DNA of 64,000 bases from Bacillus_BD oryzisoli_A (GCF_043641075.1 NZ_JBHZRC010000003.1:186001-250000), one strand, 5' to 3'; counted from the first letter of the stretch, positions 35,243 to 44,612 are shown. Translations and numbers: made by a program. The notes: generated by a model not told the origin, from the letters alone.

Positions 35243-36595
35243 TTACATATGAATAGCTTGCTTGAATAAAGCGTTTGCATTTTCACCAATTGCTTCAGAA
35301 ATAGCCGGATGGGCATGAACCATGCTTGCTAGTTCATTCATCGTTCCTTCTGAATGCTTCATGGATAAAATTTCTCCGATGAGCTCGGTTGCATTGGCAC
35401 CGACAATTACAGCGCCTAGTATTTCATCATATCGATGGTCGGAGATGATTTTGATAAAACCTTCTGTTTCTCCCATCGCAATGGCTTTTGCATTTCCTGC
35501 AAGGTTAGATGTGGTGATTTTCACATCATAACCGGCATTCTTGGCCTGTTCTTCATTTAGACCAAATGAAGCGATTTCTGGATGTGTATATACACATCTT
35601 GGAATTTCTGTCTGATCTAGAGGTTGAGGCTTCTCACCATTCATGGCTTGAACCGCAATAAGACCTTCAGCACTTGCTGCATGGGCCAATTGATAGCCTC
35701 CGATCAAATCACCTACTGCATAAACATGTTTTTTGCTAGTTTCATAAAAATCATTAACAGCAACAAATTTATTCGAAGCATCCATTTTTAGGTTCAACTC
35801 TTTTGCCACTTCGATATTCGGCTTTCTACCCGTTGCGACTAACAGAGTGTCATATGGAATTTCTTGATCCGCTAAAATGATTTTTCCTTGTTTTACTTCT
35901 CGGATTTCAGCTTTTATAATGGTTTGTACTTTTTTCCTTTGTAAATGTTTTTTTATGATTTTACGTGCGTCAAGGTCTTCGGTTAAAAGAATATCTGGAG
36001 CTACTTCGATAATGGTCACCTTTGTCCCAAGTGGAGCCATCGCAAAAGCTAACTCTACGGATATCACCCCACCGCCGATGATGACCATCGATTTCGGCAA
36101 TTCCTTCAAGTCAAAGAATGAATCGGTAGTTAAGTAGTTTACTCTATCCAATCCTTTGATAGGCGGGATAAACGGTCTACTACCTGTTGCTAATAAAATA
36201 TCTCGACCCTTCAATTTGTCGTCACCGACGGAAACCACTCTGTCTTCCGTTACAGTTGCATCTCCTTGAAAAAACGTAATCTTGTTTTTCTTTAACAGAT
36301 GGTCCACTCCACCGGTTAGCGTCTGTACGACTTGATCCTTACGCTTCATTAATTTTGGAAAATCAATCGATAATTCACCTGTTTTAATGCCCCAGCTATT
36401 TGCCTTTTGAATCTCTTCAACCATTTCACTATGTTTTAATAATGCTTTTGAAGGTATGCAACCGACATTTAGACAGGTTCCACCTAATTTCTTTCTTTCG
36501 ACGATCGCTACCTTTTTGCCTAATTGAGCAGCCCTAATGGCGGATACATATCCCCCAGGTCCTGCCCCAATGACAATGAGATCAAATTCTTTCAT
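35243..36595 (-). CDS. acoL: Dihydrolipoyl dehydrogenase AcoL (E3)
   Basis: A 450-residue flavoprotein disulfide reductase. FAD-binding GAGPGGYVSAIRAAQLG is at residues 9-25, the redox disulfide GGTCLNVGCIPSKALL is near 39-54, NAD-binding GGGVISVELA is near 172, the second FAD motif is VYAVGDLIGG, and the C-terminal His-Glu pair is HAHPAISEA. It re-oxidises the E2 lipoamide. Here it is the first gene of the operon, which differs from the usual A-B-C-L order in Bacillus subtilis. The promoter upstream is of the sigma-54 class. Confidence 0.9.
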   Translation of the reverse strand: MKEFDLIVIGAGPGGYVSAIRAAQLGKKVAIVERKKLGGTCLNVGCIPSKALLKHSEMVEEIQKANSWGIKTGELSIDFPKLMKRKDQVVQTLTGGVDHLLKKNKITFFQGDATVTEDRVVSVGDDKLKGRDILLATGSRPFIPPIKGLDRVNYLTTDSFFDLKELPKSMVIIGGGVISVELAFAMAPLGTKVTIIEVAPDILLTEDLDARKIIKKHLQRKKVQTIIKAEIREVKQGKIILADQEIPYDTLLVATGRKPNIEVAKELNLKMDASNKFVAVNDFYETSKKHVYAVGDLIGGYQLAHAASAEGLIAVQAMNGEKPQPLDQTEIPRCVYTHPEIASFGLNEEQAKNAGYDVKITTSNLAGNAKAIAMGETEGFIKIISDHRYDEILGAVIVGANATELIGEILSMKHSEGTMNELASMVHAHPAISEAIGENANALFKQAIHM

Positions 36596-36655
36596 TTCTG
36601 TTCATCACCTTGCTTTCGTCTTGAAGTGAATGTTTTCTCTACACTTTTATATAAT

Positions 36656-36670
36656 GCAAGTATCGTGCCA
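36656..36670 (-). promoter_or_regulatory. Sigma-54 promoter of acoLABC
   Basis: On the minus strand TGGCAC-N5-TTGC is an exact -24/-12 match to the sigma-54 (SigL) consensus, 61 bases upstream of the acoL start. This agrees with the sigma-54 activator AcoR encoded upstream. Confidence 0.9.
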
Positions 36671-36684
36671 ATTTTTATAAAAGG

Positions 36685-36700
36685 TTGAAAACGCTGTCAA
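36685..36700. promoter_or_regulatory. Catabolite-responsive element (cre) upstream of the aco promoter
   Basis: TTGAAAACGCTGTCAA fits the CcpA-binding consensus WTGNAANCGNWNNCW completely. It lies 15 bases upstream of the -24 element. Glucose repression of acetoin use by CcpA is established in Bacillus subtilis. Its action here is inferred. Confidence 0.7.
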
Positions 36701-36736
36701 AACAATGTTTTTCCTTGCCATTGTATTTTTTCATTT

Positions 36737-36789
36737 TGTCTCAATGAGACGGATTGTGTCTCATCTGTCTCATGTGTCTCACAGTCTCA
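36737..36789. promoter_or_regulatory. Cluster of TGTCTCA heptamers, probable AcoR enhancer
   Basis: TGTCTCA occurs at 36737, 36757, 36766 and 36775, with AGTCTCA at 36783. The first forms a dyad GTCTC-AAT-GAGAC. The cluster lies about 70-130 bases upstream of the sigma-54 promoter, where enhancer-binding proteins act. That AcoR binds it is inference. Confidence 0.55.
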
Positions 36790-36799
36790 AGAAAAAAAA

Positions 36800-36841
36800 C
36801 TCCATTTTATCCTTCTCAACTAAGAGAGGGTTAAAATGGAG
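36800..36841 (-). terminator. Terminator of acoR
   Basis: Stem CTCCATTTTA/TAAAATGGAG extended by CCTTCTC/GAGAGGG, followed leftwards by eight T residues, nine bases past the acoR stop. Confidence 0.85.
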
Positions 36842-36849
36842 GTATTATT

Positions 36850-38832
36850 TCATTTCATTCTTACTTTCCAATCTTCAGCAGTCAGCTGATACTGTTTGAT
36901 TTTTCGATACATGGTCGCGCGAGAAATATCAAGGATTTTTGCGGCGTTTGTGACATTTCCACCCTCCTTAATCATCGCTTCAATAATTCTTCCCTTTTCA
37001 TCTTCCTCTACCGGGTCATTAAGCAATTCTGGAGGAAGGTCGAATGGGGATAGGCTGTTTCCTTCCATATTAAAAAGTGACTGTTGAATGACATTTTTTA
37101 ATTCCCTAATATTCCCTGGCCAGTGATAGTGTGTCAGGTACTGCAAGGTATCCTCTTGTACGGCAATATCATGCTTTCCAAATTCTTCACCCATCATGCT
37201 TATAAAGTGATGGACCAATGCAGGGATATCCTCGCTCCTTTCACGTAACGCAGGAATTCGCAGCTGGATCACGTTCAGACGATACAATAGATCCTCACGA
37301 AATTCACCTTTTTGTACAGCTTCCTTTAAATTTTTATGAGTAGCCGCAATGACACGTACATCAAGAGGAATCGGTTTACCCCCTCCTAATCTAGTGACTA
37401 CCCTTTCTTCCAATATCCGAAGCAGGTGAACCTGCAAATCTAATGGCATATCTCCAATCTCATCAAGAAAAATTGTCCCTCCCTGAGCCAATTCAAACTT
37501 ACCGGGACTTCCTTTCGATTTCGCTCCCGTAAATGCACCTGACTCGTATCCAAATAATTCACTTTCTAACAAACTATGTGGAACAGCTCCACAGTTAATG
37601 GCTACAAAGGGTTTATCACTCCGGTTACTACCCTGATGGATGGATTGGGCAAAAAGCTCTTTTCCTGTCCCTGTTTCACCTGATAGAAAAACAGTGGTAT
37701 CAATCATCGCAGCTTTCTGGGCCTTTTTTACAGAATCTATAAACTCCTTTGATGAACCGATCATATCATCAAAGCTATATCGTGTGGATTGAGAATTTCT
37801 TGATTGAATGAAGTTAGGTTTTTGCGACTTTGCGATCGAAAGCCCTGCGTTTTTTCTAAAAAAGATAACAGCACCTAGAATCTCATCCTGGAAGGTAACA
37901 GGATAAATAGAGCAGACAAATTTTTGCTTGTTTTTATGATTAATAGTTACCTCTTCTCTTATAACCTGTTGTCCATTTTGTAAAACAAACTCTACGAAAT
38001 GATTTAACTTTGGTATGCTAGTTAAGGTCTGAACTTCACTTAGAAGGGAATGTGATTGAGCGGCTGCATTTTTTTCGACAATACTTTTTCCACCATCCAC
38101 GATAAATACTGCATCTTCCACGCCTTCCAGTGCCGTATTTAAAAATAAATGATTTCTTAAAGCATATTTGAAAAAATATTGATTGATCGATTTGGAGATT
38201 TGATTTGCTTCGGAAAAGATATACGTAAGGTGCTGCTTATTTAACTGATTATTACATCCTGCAATATTAATCACGCCTAACAGCTCGTTTGTAAACGGAT
38301 ACAAAATAGGGAAAGCAGCACAAAACCATTCATGATTTTTTTCACAATAATGCTCCGAAAACAAAACTTGCGAGTTCTGTTTGGTTTTCAGTGCAAGCCC
38401 CACTGCGTTTGTTCCCGCAGATTTCTCAGTCCAGGTACCTCCAGTGAAAATATTGATTCTCTCCGCTTTCTTCAGGATATTCTTTTCACCTTCAGAATAC
38501 AGAACGGTACCGTGATTATCGGCAATAGAAAACATCGTTTTTGATTCATTTAATAGGTCAGATAAATTTTTAATTTTTGGCGAGGCAACGGTAATCAGCT
38601 CTTTATTTTTCTCGAGCCGATCATCTAAATCGGTATGCGTAATAATTTCATTAATTTTTTTTTGAAAAGGACTGATGCCTAGCTTCTTCGAATCTTCCCA
38701 TGAATGGAAAATGTCCATACGGATCTCATCACCCGTATATTGTCCCATTTCTTGATATTGCTTCCAAATTTTATTAATAGAAAGGTTATATTCCATGGAT
38801 CCAACTTCATTATTTGTAAGTGTCGGTTTCAT
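36850..38832 (-). CDS. acoR: Sigma-54-dependent activator of acetoin catabolism AcoR
   Basis: A 660-residue enhancer-binding protein. A GAF-type sensor region (about 60-215, with the phrase WTEKSAGTNAVGLAL) and a PAS-like region (about 230-330) come first. The AAA+ domain (about 355-580) has Walker A GETGTGKE, the sigma-54 contact loop GAFTGA, Walker B GGTIFLDEIGDM and the arginine finger region FREDLLYRLNV. A Fis-type helix-turn-helix ends the protein (GNVTNAAKILDISRATMYRKIKQY). It activates acoLABC from the heptamer cluster at 36737-36789. The start is the ATG at 38832 with GGAGGG six bases upstream; the TTG at 38835 is less likely. Confidence 0.9.
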   Translation of the reverse strand: MKPTLTNNEVGSMEYNLSINKIWKQYQEMGQYTGDEIRMDIFHSWEDSKKLGISPFQKKINEIITHTDLDDRLEKNKELITVASPKIKNLSDLLNESKTMFSIADNHGTVLYSEGEKNILKKAERINIFTGGTWTEKSAGTNAVGLALKTKQNSQVLFSEHYCEKNHEWFCAAFPILYPFTNELLGVINIAGCNNQLNKQHLTYIFSEANQISKSINQYFFKYALRNHLFLNTALEGVEDAVFIVDGGKSIVEKNAAAQSHSLLSEVQTLTSIPKLNHFVEFVLQNGQQVIREEVTINHKNKQKFVCSIYPVTFQDEILGAVIFFRKNAGLSIAKSQKPNFIQSRNSQSTRYSFDDMIGSSKEFIDSVKKAQKAAMIDTTVFLSGETGTGKELFAQSIHQGSNRSDKPFVAINCGAVPHSLLESELFGYESGAFTGAKSKGSPGKFELAQGGTIFLDEIGDMPLDLQVHLLRILEERVVTRLGGGKPIPLDVRVIAATHKNLKEAVQKGEFREDLLYRLNVIQLRIPALRERSEDIPALVHHFISMMGEEFGKHDIAVQEDTLQYLTHYHWPGNIRELKNVIQQSLFNMEGNSLSPFDLPPELLNDPVEEDEKGRIIEAMIKEGGNVTNAAKILDISRATMYRKIKQYQLTAEDWKVRMK

Positions 38833-38947
38833 CAAATGCCCTCCAAAATATATGAAAGATTACGAATATTATATCACAAACTCGTGCTACTCAGCAGGGC
38901 AAAAAGGCTTAAGGTGAATCGTAACTAGTCTAGTTATTTATAATAAA

Positions 38948-38996
38948 AACGGCACCACCAAATTGTTAGTTATGCCTACCAATTGGTGGTGCCGTT
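38948..38996 (-). terminator. Terminator of the GtrA/LPG-synthase-like operon
   Basis: A 17-bp stem AACGGCACCACCAA/TTGGTGGTGCCGTT (with an extended AATTG core), followed leftwards by TTTTTATT, two bases past the GtrA stop. Confidence 0.85.
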
Positions 38997-38998
38997 CA

Positions 38999-39439
38999 CT
39001 ATATTCCACTCTGAGACGAGGTGTCCTCTGTTGACAAGGTTCCACCCTCAGATTCTATATTAAATGTCCAATAATTATTTAATAGAAAATTAATCACTGG
39101 TATGACCAGTGTTGTTACGAGCTCTCCGAAAAAATAATGAAGAGAGAGACCCTTTATAATAAAAAACATAATGATAAAGTTTAGTATAAAACCGATTAAA
39201 GAAACAGCAAGAAAACGAAGCAAGGTTTTCGTGGAAAACGTACTCCCAAAGGTAAACCTTCTATTTAACAAATATGAAATCAACGTCATAAAAATAAAGG
39301 ATAAGGCCGATGCATACAAAGGATCATATTTTATAAACTCTACTAAAACAAATACGGATAAAAAATAAGTGAGCGTGCTTAAACAGCCGACAAAGCAGTA
39401 TTTAATAAATTTAAAGGATAGTTCTTTATTTATGTCCAT
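38999..39439 (-). CDS. GtrA-family membrane protein
   Basis: A 146-residue protein with four membrane helices (about 10-30, 40-58, 72-94 and 104-124). It carries the GtrA family phrases KYCFVGCLSTLTYFLSVFVLVE and SYLLNRRFTFGS. GtrA proteins are thought to flip lipid-linked sugars for cell-surface polymers. The last residues (GGTLSTEDTSSQSGI) lie beyond the usual end and are encoded by DNA with the GACGAGGTGTC repeat motif, like the tail of the chorismate mutase. It follows the LPG-synthase-like gene by 44 bases and is probably cotranscribed with it. Confidence 0.8.
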   Translation of the reverse strand: MDINKELSFKFIKYCFVGCLSTLTYFLSVFVLVEFIKYDPLYASALSFIFMTLISYLLNRRFTFGSTFSTKTLLRFLAVSLIGFILNFIIMFFIIKGLSLHYFFGELVTTLVIPVINFLLNNYWTFNIESEGGTLSTEDTSSQSGI

Positions 39440-39483
39440 AACGATGTCCTTTCAATTAATAAGAAAGATTCCTAGATTAACAA

Positions 39484-40590
39484 TCAAAATGCGATTGTGT
39501 TATCACGCTTTTTTGAAAGATATTCGTATGTTTCCTCATGATCCCTTTTAATGAAAGCATGTTTTCGATTAATCAGTAATAGCAGCTGTACACAAGTAAT
39601 AGGCAATGAGGCTTTTTTATACGCTAAATATTTAGGCTCCCAGTCGGTCGCAAATTTATTTTTAAATTCTTTTAAGCCTTTAAAATTGTACAAGGAATTA
39701 CCATAGAGATACGCAAGATGTGCAATTTTTTCACTAGTGAAAGAATGCTTGCAATGTCCTACATTTGAAAGTGGTGACATACCCAAGCTGCACTGTTTGT
39801 ATCCGTTATCCTTTGCCCATTTAAAAATATGAATAAATAAGACATCCATGGTTCCATGTGGACTGTCCGAAAGCTTTCTCATCAAATCAATCGTAATCGT
39901 GGATTTATAATCCGTTGCTAATGTTGAGAATGCAATAATGTCATCATTAGGATCGTATAAAACCGCTATAGGAAAGCGGGAAACATATTCCTCGCTAAAA
40001 GAGACAACGGAAAAGCCTTTTTCTTTCTGCCCGCTTAACCATGAATCCGATACATGTTTTAACTCCGTAAGAAGGTCATCTGCAAAAGGAGGATAGACAA
40101 CTTTAAATCTATATGAATTTCGTGCAAACTTATTCATTCGTGTTCGTAACTTTGCACCCTGTTTTCCTTCTAGAGAAAATTGCTTCAAATTAACGAGTCC
40201 TTCCTCACCTAGCTTCAGAAAACGATAACCTGAATCATGATAATATTGCATATACTGCGGACTTATTTGATAGAATACAGGCTTCAATCCTCTCATTTTT
40301 CCATATTCACAAAATTCCTTTATGGCATCCTTGATCTCTGCTTCTTCTCCAATCGGATCTCCAAGCACGACTAATTTATTGCCAATTCTTTTATAAGCAA
40401 TTAATACATTACTTCTACTAGTCCAAAATATTTCTTTATCCTGCAAAAAGATTAAATGGGATGCGTGATTCCCTCCTTTTTCTTTTAAAAAGGAAGTTAT
40501 ATGTTCACAATGTATATTATAATCTTCGAATTTTTCAGTCTTCAGATTGCATTTTTTTCTAAAGGGATTAAGAATCTGGATATCAATCAT
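39484..40590 (-). CDS. Stand-alone phosphatidylglycerol lysyltransferase-type domain (DUF2156)
   Basis: A 368-residue soluble protein matching the C-terminal catalytic domain of MprF-type aminoacyl-phosphatidylglycerol synthases (LPG_synthase_C/DUF2156), a double GNAT fold. Visible phrases are GDPIGEEAEIKDAIKEFCEYGK, FLKLGEEGLVNLKQFSLEGKQGAKLRTRMNKF, TIDLMRKLSDSPHGTMDVLFIHIFKWAKDNGYKQCSLGMSPLSNVG and LYNFKGLKEFKNKFATDWEPKYLAY. The membrane flippase half of MprF is missing. GtrA, a small membrane protein, is the next gene, which invites the idea of a split lipid-modifying system. The amino acid and lipid substrates are unknown. Start preceded by AGGAGGAAA. Confidence 0.75.
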   Translation of the reverse strand: MIDIQILNPFRKKCNLKTEKFEDYNIHCEHITSFLKEKGGNHASHLIFLQDKEIFWTSRSNVLIAYKRIGNKLVVLGDPIGEEAEIKDAIKEFCEYGKMRGLKPVFYQISPQYMQYYHDSGYRFLKLGEEGLVNLKQFSLEGKQGAKLRTRMNKFARNSYRFKVVYPPFADDLLTELKHVSDSWLSGQKEKGFSVVSFSEEYVSRFPIAVLYDPNDDIIAFSTLATDYKSTITIDLMRKLSDSPHGTMDVLFIHIFKWAKDNGYKQCSLGMSPLSNVGHCKHSFTSEKIAHLAYLYGNSLYNFKGLKEFKNKFATDWEPKYLAYKKASLPITCVQLLLLINRKHAFIKRDHEETYEYLSKKRDNTIAF

Positions 40591-40959
40591 TAACAGTTTT
40601 CCTCCTGATAAAAATCACTCTTACATAATACCACACAGAAGGTGTTCAATAATATCGGAACTTGACAAAATCTGAAACATTCTGTCTAATAAATATCCGC
40701 TAAAAAAGAAACATAAACCATACAGACAAAACAGGCACTCTCCCCTGCAGACTTTAAGGAAAAGTTAAGGGTTTACACTTAAAATAAAGGAAGTTGACAC
40801 TTTACATAGTTTTTTCAAAGTGGTATTTCATAACTTCGCGTACGTTTTTAGGGAGATTTTAGTATCAAAAAAATACAGAACACTGATACCGTAGAGATCA
40901 GCGAAGCATCAAAAAGTATGTATAGTAACCAAGAGGCATAACACCCCATACGAAAAAAA
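40591..40959. other. Intergenic gap upstream of the LPG-synthase-like gene
   Basis: Holds the promoter of the leftward gene at 39484-40590. A TTGACA is seen on the plus strand near 40793, without a gene to serve. No further feature is supported. Confidence 0.35.
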
Positions 40960-40986
40960 GCTAGAGACCATCACTGGTTCTCTAGC
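40960..40986 (-). terminator. Terminator of the deoxyribose operon
   Basis: Perfect stem GCTAGAGA-CCA/TGG-TTCTCTAGC (nearly 12 bp), followed leftwards by seven T residues, 21 bases past the kinase stop. Confidence 0.85.
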
Positions 40987-41007
40987 ATTCTTACAAACTA
41001 TCTTTTT

Positions 41008-41943
41008 CTATTTAACTTGTCTTAAACCATTTTCTTCTATAAATAAGTTCAATTCATCTTTACTTGGATAGGAGATTTGTGTTCCTCTTTTTGTTACACT
41101 CAATGCGGCAAAGCCAGTAGCCATTTGGATCGCTTGAAGTACGTCTTTGGTTTCTACGTAGTAGTGGGTAAAACAACCAATAAATGCATCACCGGCTCCT
41201 GTTGTATCAATGGCATCAACGCGATAGGCATCAACGCGTTGAATTTGCTTCTTAGTAGCCCATAGTACACCACGGCTGCCCATTGTCACAATAACATTTT
41301 TGACACCTTTTTCAATAAGATAAGAAGCAGCTGCACGAACCTGCTCTTCCGTTTCTACAGGCATGCCAGTTAAAATTTCTAATTCAGTCTCATTCGGCAT
41401 AAAGAAATCGCATTTACACACATAGTCAAAATCCAATTCCTTTGATGCCGGAGCAGGATTCAATATAACTGGGATATGATGTTCCACACCAAAATCAATC
41501 GCATGATAGATCGTTTCCAAAGGAATTTCCAATTGTAGCACAATCACAGAGCATTTTTTCAATTGTTCTGCTGCCTTATCAATTTCTGCTGGCAGGAGAT
41601 GCTGATTGGCACCCTTTACAATTAGGATACGATTTTTTGACTGCGGATCAACAAAAATAGGTGCTACACCACTTGGCGTTCCAGGAACCTTACAAGCAAA
41701 TGTTGTATCAATTCCAAACTTTTCTAGATTTTGAATCGTATTGCCGCCAAAAATGTCATCGCCTACTTTGGTCAGCATCATGACCTTTGATCCAAGCTTG
41801 GCTGATGCTACCGCTTGGTTCGCGCCCTTCCCTCCACAGCCTAGCTCAAAGCTTGGAGCTTCCAGGGTTTCTCCCTCTTTCGGCATTTTATCAATATATG
41901 TAATCAGATCCACCATATTGGAACCAATAACTGCAATGTCCAT
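41008..41943 (-). CDS. PfkB-family sugar kinase, probable deoxyribokinase
   Basis: A 311-residue ribokinase-family kinase. The N-terminal GGKGANQAVASAKLG motif is at about 37-51, and the catalytic GAGDAF motif is DTTGAGDAFIGCF near 250. Length and motifs fit RbsK/DeoK. Context points to 2-deoxyribose: the operon begins with deoxyribose-phosphate aldolase and is next to a DeoR-type regulator, and this kinase would make the aldolase substrate deoxyribose-5-phosphate. A ribose kinase cannot be excluded from sequence alone. Strong AAGGAGGAA site. It is the last gene of the operon. Confidence 0.8.
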   Translation of the reverse strand: MDIAVIGSNMVDLITYIDKMPKEGETLEAPSFELGCGGKGANQAVASAKLGSKVMMLTKVGDDIFGGNTIQNLEKFGIDTTFACKVPGTPSGVAPIFVDPQSKNRILIVKGANQHLLPAEIDKAAEQLKKCSVIVLQLEIPLETIYHAIDFGVEHHIPVILNPAPASKELDFDYVCKCDFFMPNETELEILTGMPVETEEQVRAAASYLIEKGVKNVIVTMGSRGVLWATKKQIQRVDAYRVDAIDTTGAGDAFIGCFTHYYVETKDVLQAIQMATGFAALSVTKRGTQISYPSKDELNLFIEENGLRQVK

Positions 41944-41956
41944 GTTGACTTCCTCC

Positions 41957-42973
41957 TTATTTCTTACCCGTTACGACTTTGAATGATCTCTCTTCACCAG
42001 ATGACAGGGTAATTAAACTGCCTGATTCTTTTGCTGCTAAAAATCCCTCTGGACGACAGGTACCAGGTAATACAAATGCTGCAACCTGCTGATCCTCATT
42101 GTATAATAACCAGCGCGTAGCAAAATTAAATTCATCTGTAGAGAATTTCGTAAACAGTGTTACGCCTTCTGGCGAAACCATTTCAAATTCTGCTTCCTTT
42201 GTATACTGATCCAAATGATCAGCAAAGAAGACGATTTCTGGATCATACATATCCGGACGGTCAAGCGTCTTTAGCGTTCCGTTAGGGTTATTTAACAGTT
42301 CCTCATTAAAGGCAAGCCACTTTTCCGTTGGTTTCACGTGATCTGGAATCGACTTTCGAAGAGAAAAAGCGCTGTCCGGAATATTCTGCTTCAGCAATGC
42401 GTCGTGAGAATAGGTATAGTTTGTATGGCACATATACTGTAAAGGCATTTCAGCACCTGAGAGATTTTTCACCTTCATGCCAATTTCAATCAAGCTTTCT
42501 CCTGCAAGCATTGTAACGGTAGGTTTTGCCAAATAATGACTGCCGAATCCCTTTGTATACTCGTAAGACCCGCCAACCGTTACAGAAAGATCCGTTACCT
42601 CCAACCAGGCTTGATCCATGTTCGCACAGGCCATTTCTCCATGTAATGGATGAGTATCTTCAGGACCTGGGCAGCCATTGCTTAGTAAACCAGAATGGAA
42701 GGAAAAACACCCGTACGTATCAACAATTTCATTCACTTTCTTTGGCTGTGAGAACATATTCTTCATTTTAAGATTGACATCATCAAATTCTAAATCCCAA
42801 ATGATTTGGCCCATAAATGGAAGAACCACCATTTTTCCACGTGAATTTATTACCTCTACCGCTTCTACACCTGATGGATATTGAAATAAAGATACCTTAA
42901 ATTCATTATTTCTGAAAATAACAGAACTATTTTCTTTGAAAAAACCACGCTGCAATTCAATGATACCCGCCAT
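41957..42973 (-). CDS. DUF4432-family aldose-1-epimerase-like protein (probable sugar mutarotase)
   Basis: A 338-residue beta-rich protein of the galactose-mutarotase-like fold (DUF4432/DeoX type). Visible family traits are VVLPFMGQIIWDLEFDDVNLKM, HSGLLSNGCPGPEDTHPLHGEMACA with the conserved His pair, and MPLQYMCHTNYTYSHDA. It likely interconverts anomers of the imported sugar before phosphorylation. Salmonella and some Escherichia coli carry a comparable deoK-deoP-deoX cluster. The start chosen is the ATG at 42973 with AAAGGAAG seven bases upstream; the longer frame lacks a site. Confidence 0.7.
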   Translation of the reverse strand: MAGIIELQRGFFKENSSVIFRNNEFKVSLFQYPSGVEAVEVINSRGKMVVLPFMGQIIWDLEFDDVNLKMKNMFSQPKKVNEIVDTYGCFSFHSGLLSNGCPGPEDTHPLHGEMACANMDQAWLEVTDLSVTVGGSYEYTKGFGSHYLAKPTVTMLAGESLIEIGMKVKNLSGAEMPLQYMCHTNYTYSHDALLKQNIPDSAFSLRKSIPDHVKPTEKWLAFNEELLNNPNGTLKTLDRPDMYDPEIVFFADHLDQYTKEAEFEMVSPEGVTLFTKFSTDEFNFATRWLLYNEDQQVAAFVLPGTCRPEGFLAAKESGSLITLSSGEERSFKVVTGKK

Positions 42974-43056
42974 ACTGCATCTTCCTTTCACTGTTGACCT
43001 ATAGGAATTGTTGCAGGACCACAAGTGGCCCTGCTCTGCTATTCTTTTACTGCCTA

Positions 43057-44406
43057 TTACATTGCCTTTGCATTTACTACTTTTTCTTTCTTTTCTATGC
43101 TCACTTCTCTTTTCATTTCCTTATAAAAGTAGAAGCTAATATAAAGGAAGCAAACCATAGAAACTAGGAAGGATAAGGATAGTGATCCTGTTATATCAGA
43201 AACCAAGCCTTGGATAACAGGCACTACCGCACCACCAACAATGGACATAACAAGAATGGCTCCTGCTGTTTCTGTATGTCGTTTATCGTCTACTACTTCC
43301 AGTGTTCTTGCATAAATGGAAGCCCAGCACGGACCAAAGAACAAGCTTACAAGAATAGCTCCATATACGGCTGACATGTTTGGAACTAATGCAACATAAA
43401 CCAATAATAGGGTTCCAATGACTGAATACGCTGTCAAAACCTTCGTTGGTGAAAAACGAGAGATTAATAAATTAGCTACAAATTTCCCTACAAAGAAGGC
43501 AATAAAGCTAAATACCATAAAGTTTGAAGCAAATCGTTCATTGATATGTGGATTAAGCTCTAATGCTAATCGAATCGTATATGACCAAACAGCGGTTTGA
43601 ATTCCTACATACAAAAATTGAGCCAAAATACCTTTGCGGAAGCTTGGAATTTTAGATAGATATTTCAAGGTTTCTAGAATGCTTGGATTCTTCACTTTCA
43701 AGGAATCAGCGGATTCTAAGGGCTTACATTTTGGAAATTTAATAACAAGGAATAATACTAACATGGCAATCAGAACAAAGATGATGTATCGATATGGCTC
43801 CAATGTGTGCTGCAGCATTTGAGCGCCAAAGACTTTCGCTTCTTCTGAAGTCATAGTAGCCATTTGAGCTTGAAGGCTCTCCCCTTCTTGGAATACAAGG
43901 TATTTACCTAATAAAATCCCTGCAATCGAACCGATTGGATAGAACGTTTGACTGATATTTAAGCGAAGTGTTGAGTATTGTTTCGGACCAATCATTGAGC
44001 TATATGTGTTGGCAGAGGTTTCTAAGAAGCCTAAACCAATAGCAATGGCAAAAAGCGCAAATAAAAACATATTATATGTGGCCATATGTGACGCTGGGAA
44101 AAATAATGAACAACCAATGATATAAAAGGCTAATCCTGTGATAATCCCAATCTTATAATTTGTCTTTTTAATAACCATTGATGCAGGAATCGCTACTAAG
44201 AAATAGCCTCCATAAAAGGCACTTTGTACGAAAGCGCTCGCAAGATCACTTAACTCAAAAATACTTTTGAATTGAGTAATTAAAATATCATTTAAACTAG
44301 CGGCAACTGCCCATAAAGGAAAAAGTAATGATAGCATGATGTATTGAAAAATAGGAGTTCGATTTAGATAGCCGTTTGGTAATTGAATAATATTTTCCTT
44401 TTTCAT
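43057..44406 (-). CDS. Fucose-permease-type MFS sugar transporter, probable deoxyribose permease
   Basis: A 449-residue, 12-helix transporter resembling FucP/DeoP sugar:proton symporters. Helix 1 ILSLLFPLWAVAASLNDILITQFKSIFELSD-like order (LLFPLWAVAASLND) is the family signature. The phrases GLGFLETSANTYSSMIGPKQYSTLRLN and GPCWASIYARTLEVV also fit. The sugar is inferred from the operon. The start is the ATG at 44406 with GGGGGT upstream, not the one at 44451. It lies between deoC (206 bases upstream) and the mutarotase-like gene. Confidence 0.75.
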   Translation of the reverse strand: MKKENIIQLPNGYLNRTPIFQYIMLSLLFPLWAVAASLNDILITQFKSIFELSDLASAFVQSAFYGGYFLVAIPASMVIKKTNYKIGIITGLAFYIIGCSLFFPASHMATYNMFLFALFAIAIGLGFLETSANTYSSMIGPKQYSTLRLNISQTFYPIGSIAGILLGKYLVFQEGESLQAQMATMTSEEAKVFGAQMLQHTLEPYRYIIFVLIAMLVLFLVIKFPKCKPLESADSLKVKNPSILETLKYLSKIPSFRKGILAQFLYVGIQTAVWSYTIRLALELNPHINERFASNFMVFSFIAFFVGKFVANLLISRFSPTKVLTAYSVIGTLLLVYVALVPNMSAVYGAILVSLFFGPCWASIYARTLEVVDDKRHTETAGAILVMSIVGGAVVPVIQGLVSDITGSLSLSFLVSMVCFLYISFYFYKEMKREVSIEKKEKVVNAKAM

Positions 44407-44612
44407 GATAATACCCCCGTATTCATCTTCATTTAACATTTGGTAAATCAATTTTTCACAAAGGATTTCCTATAAGGAGATTTCGACGAAGTCAATAAGA
44501 GTGCACTCCATAACGAATCCCCTTTATAGGAATCTAAAACAAAAAACGGGAACAACATTCTCAGAAATATGTATTGCTCCAGTATTCATCGCTGGATGAT
44601 AGTATTTAAGAA

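Noticed and set aside
44452..44612. Hairpin CCAG...CTGG between deoC and the permease gene as a terminator
   Set aside because: The stem is short and no T-run follows in the leftward direction; it more likely has no role or a minor processing role.
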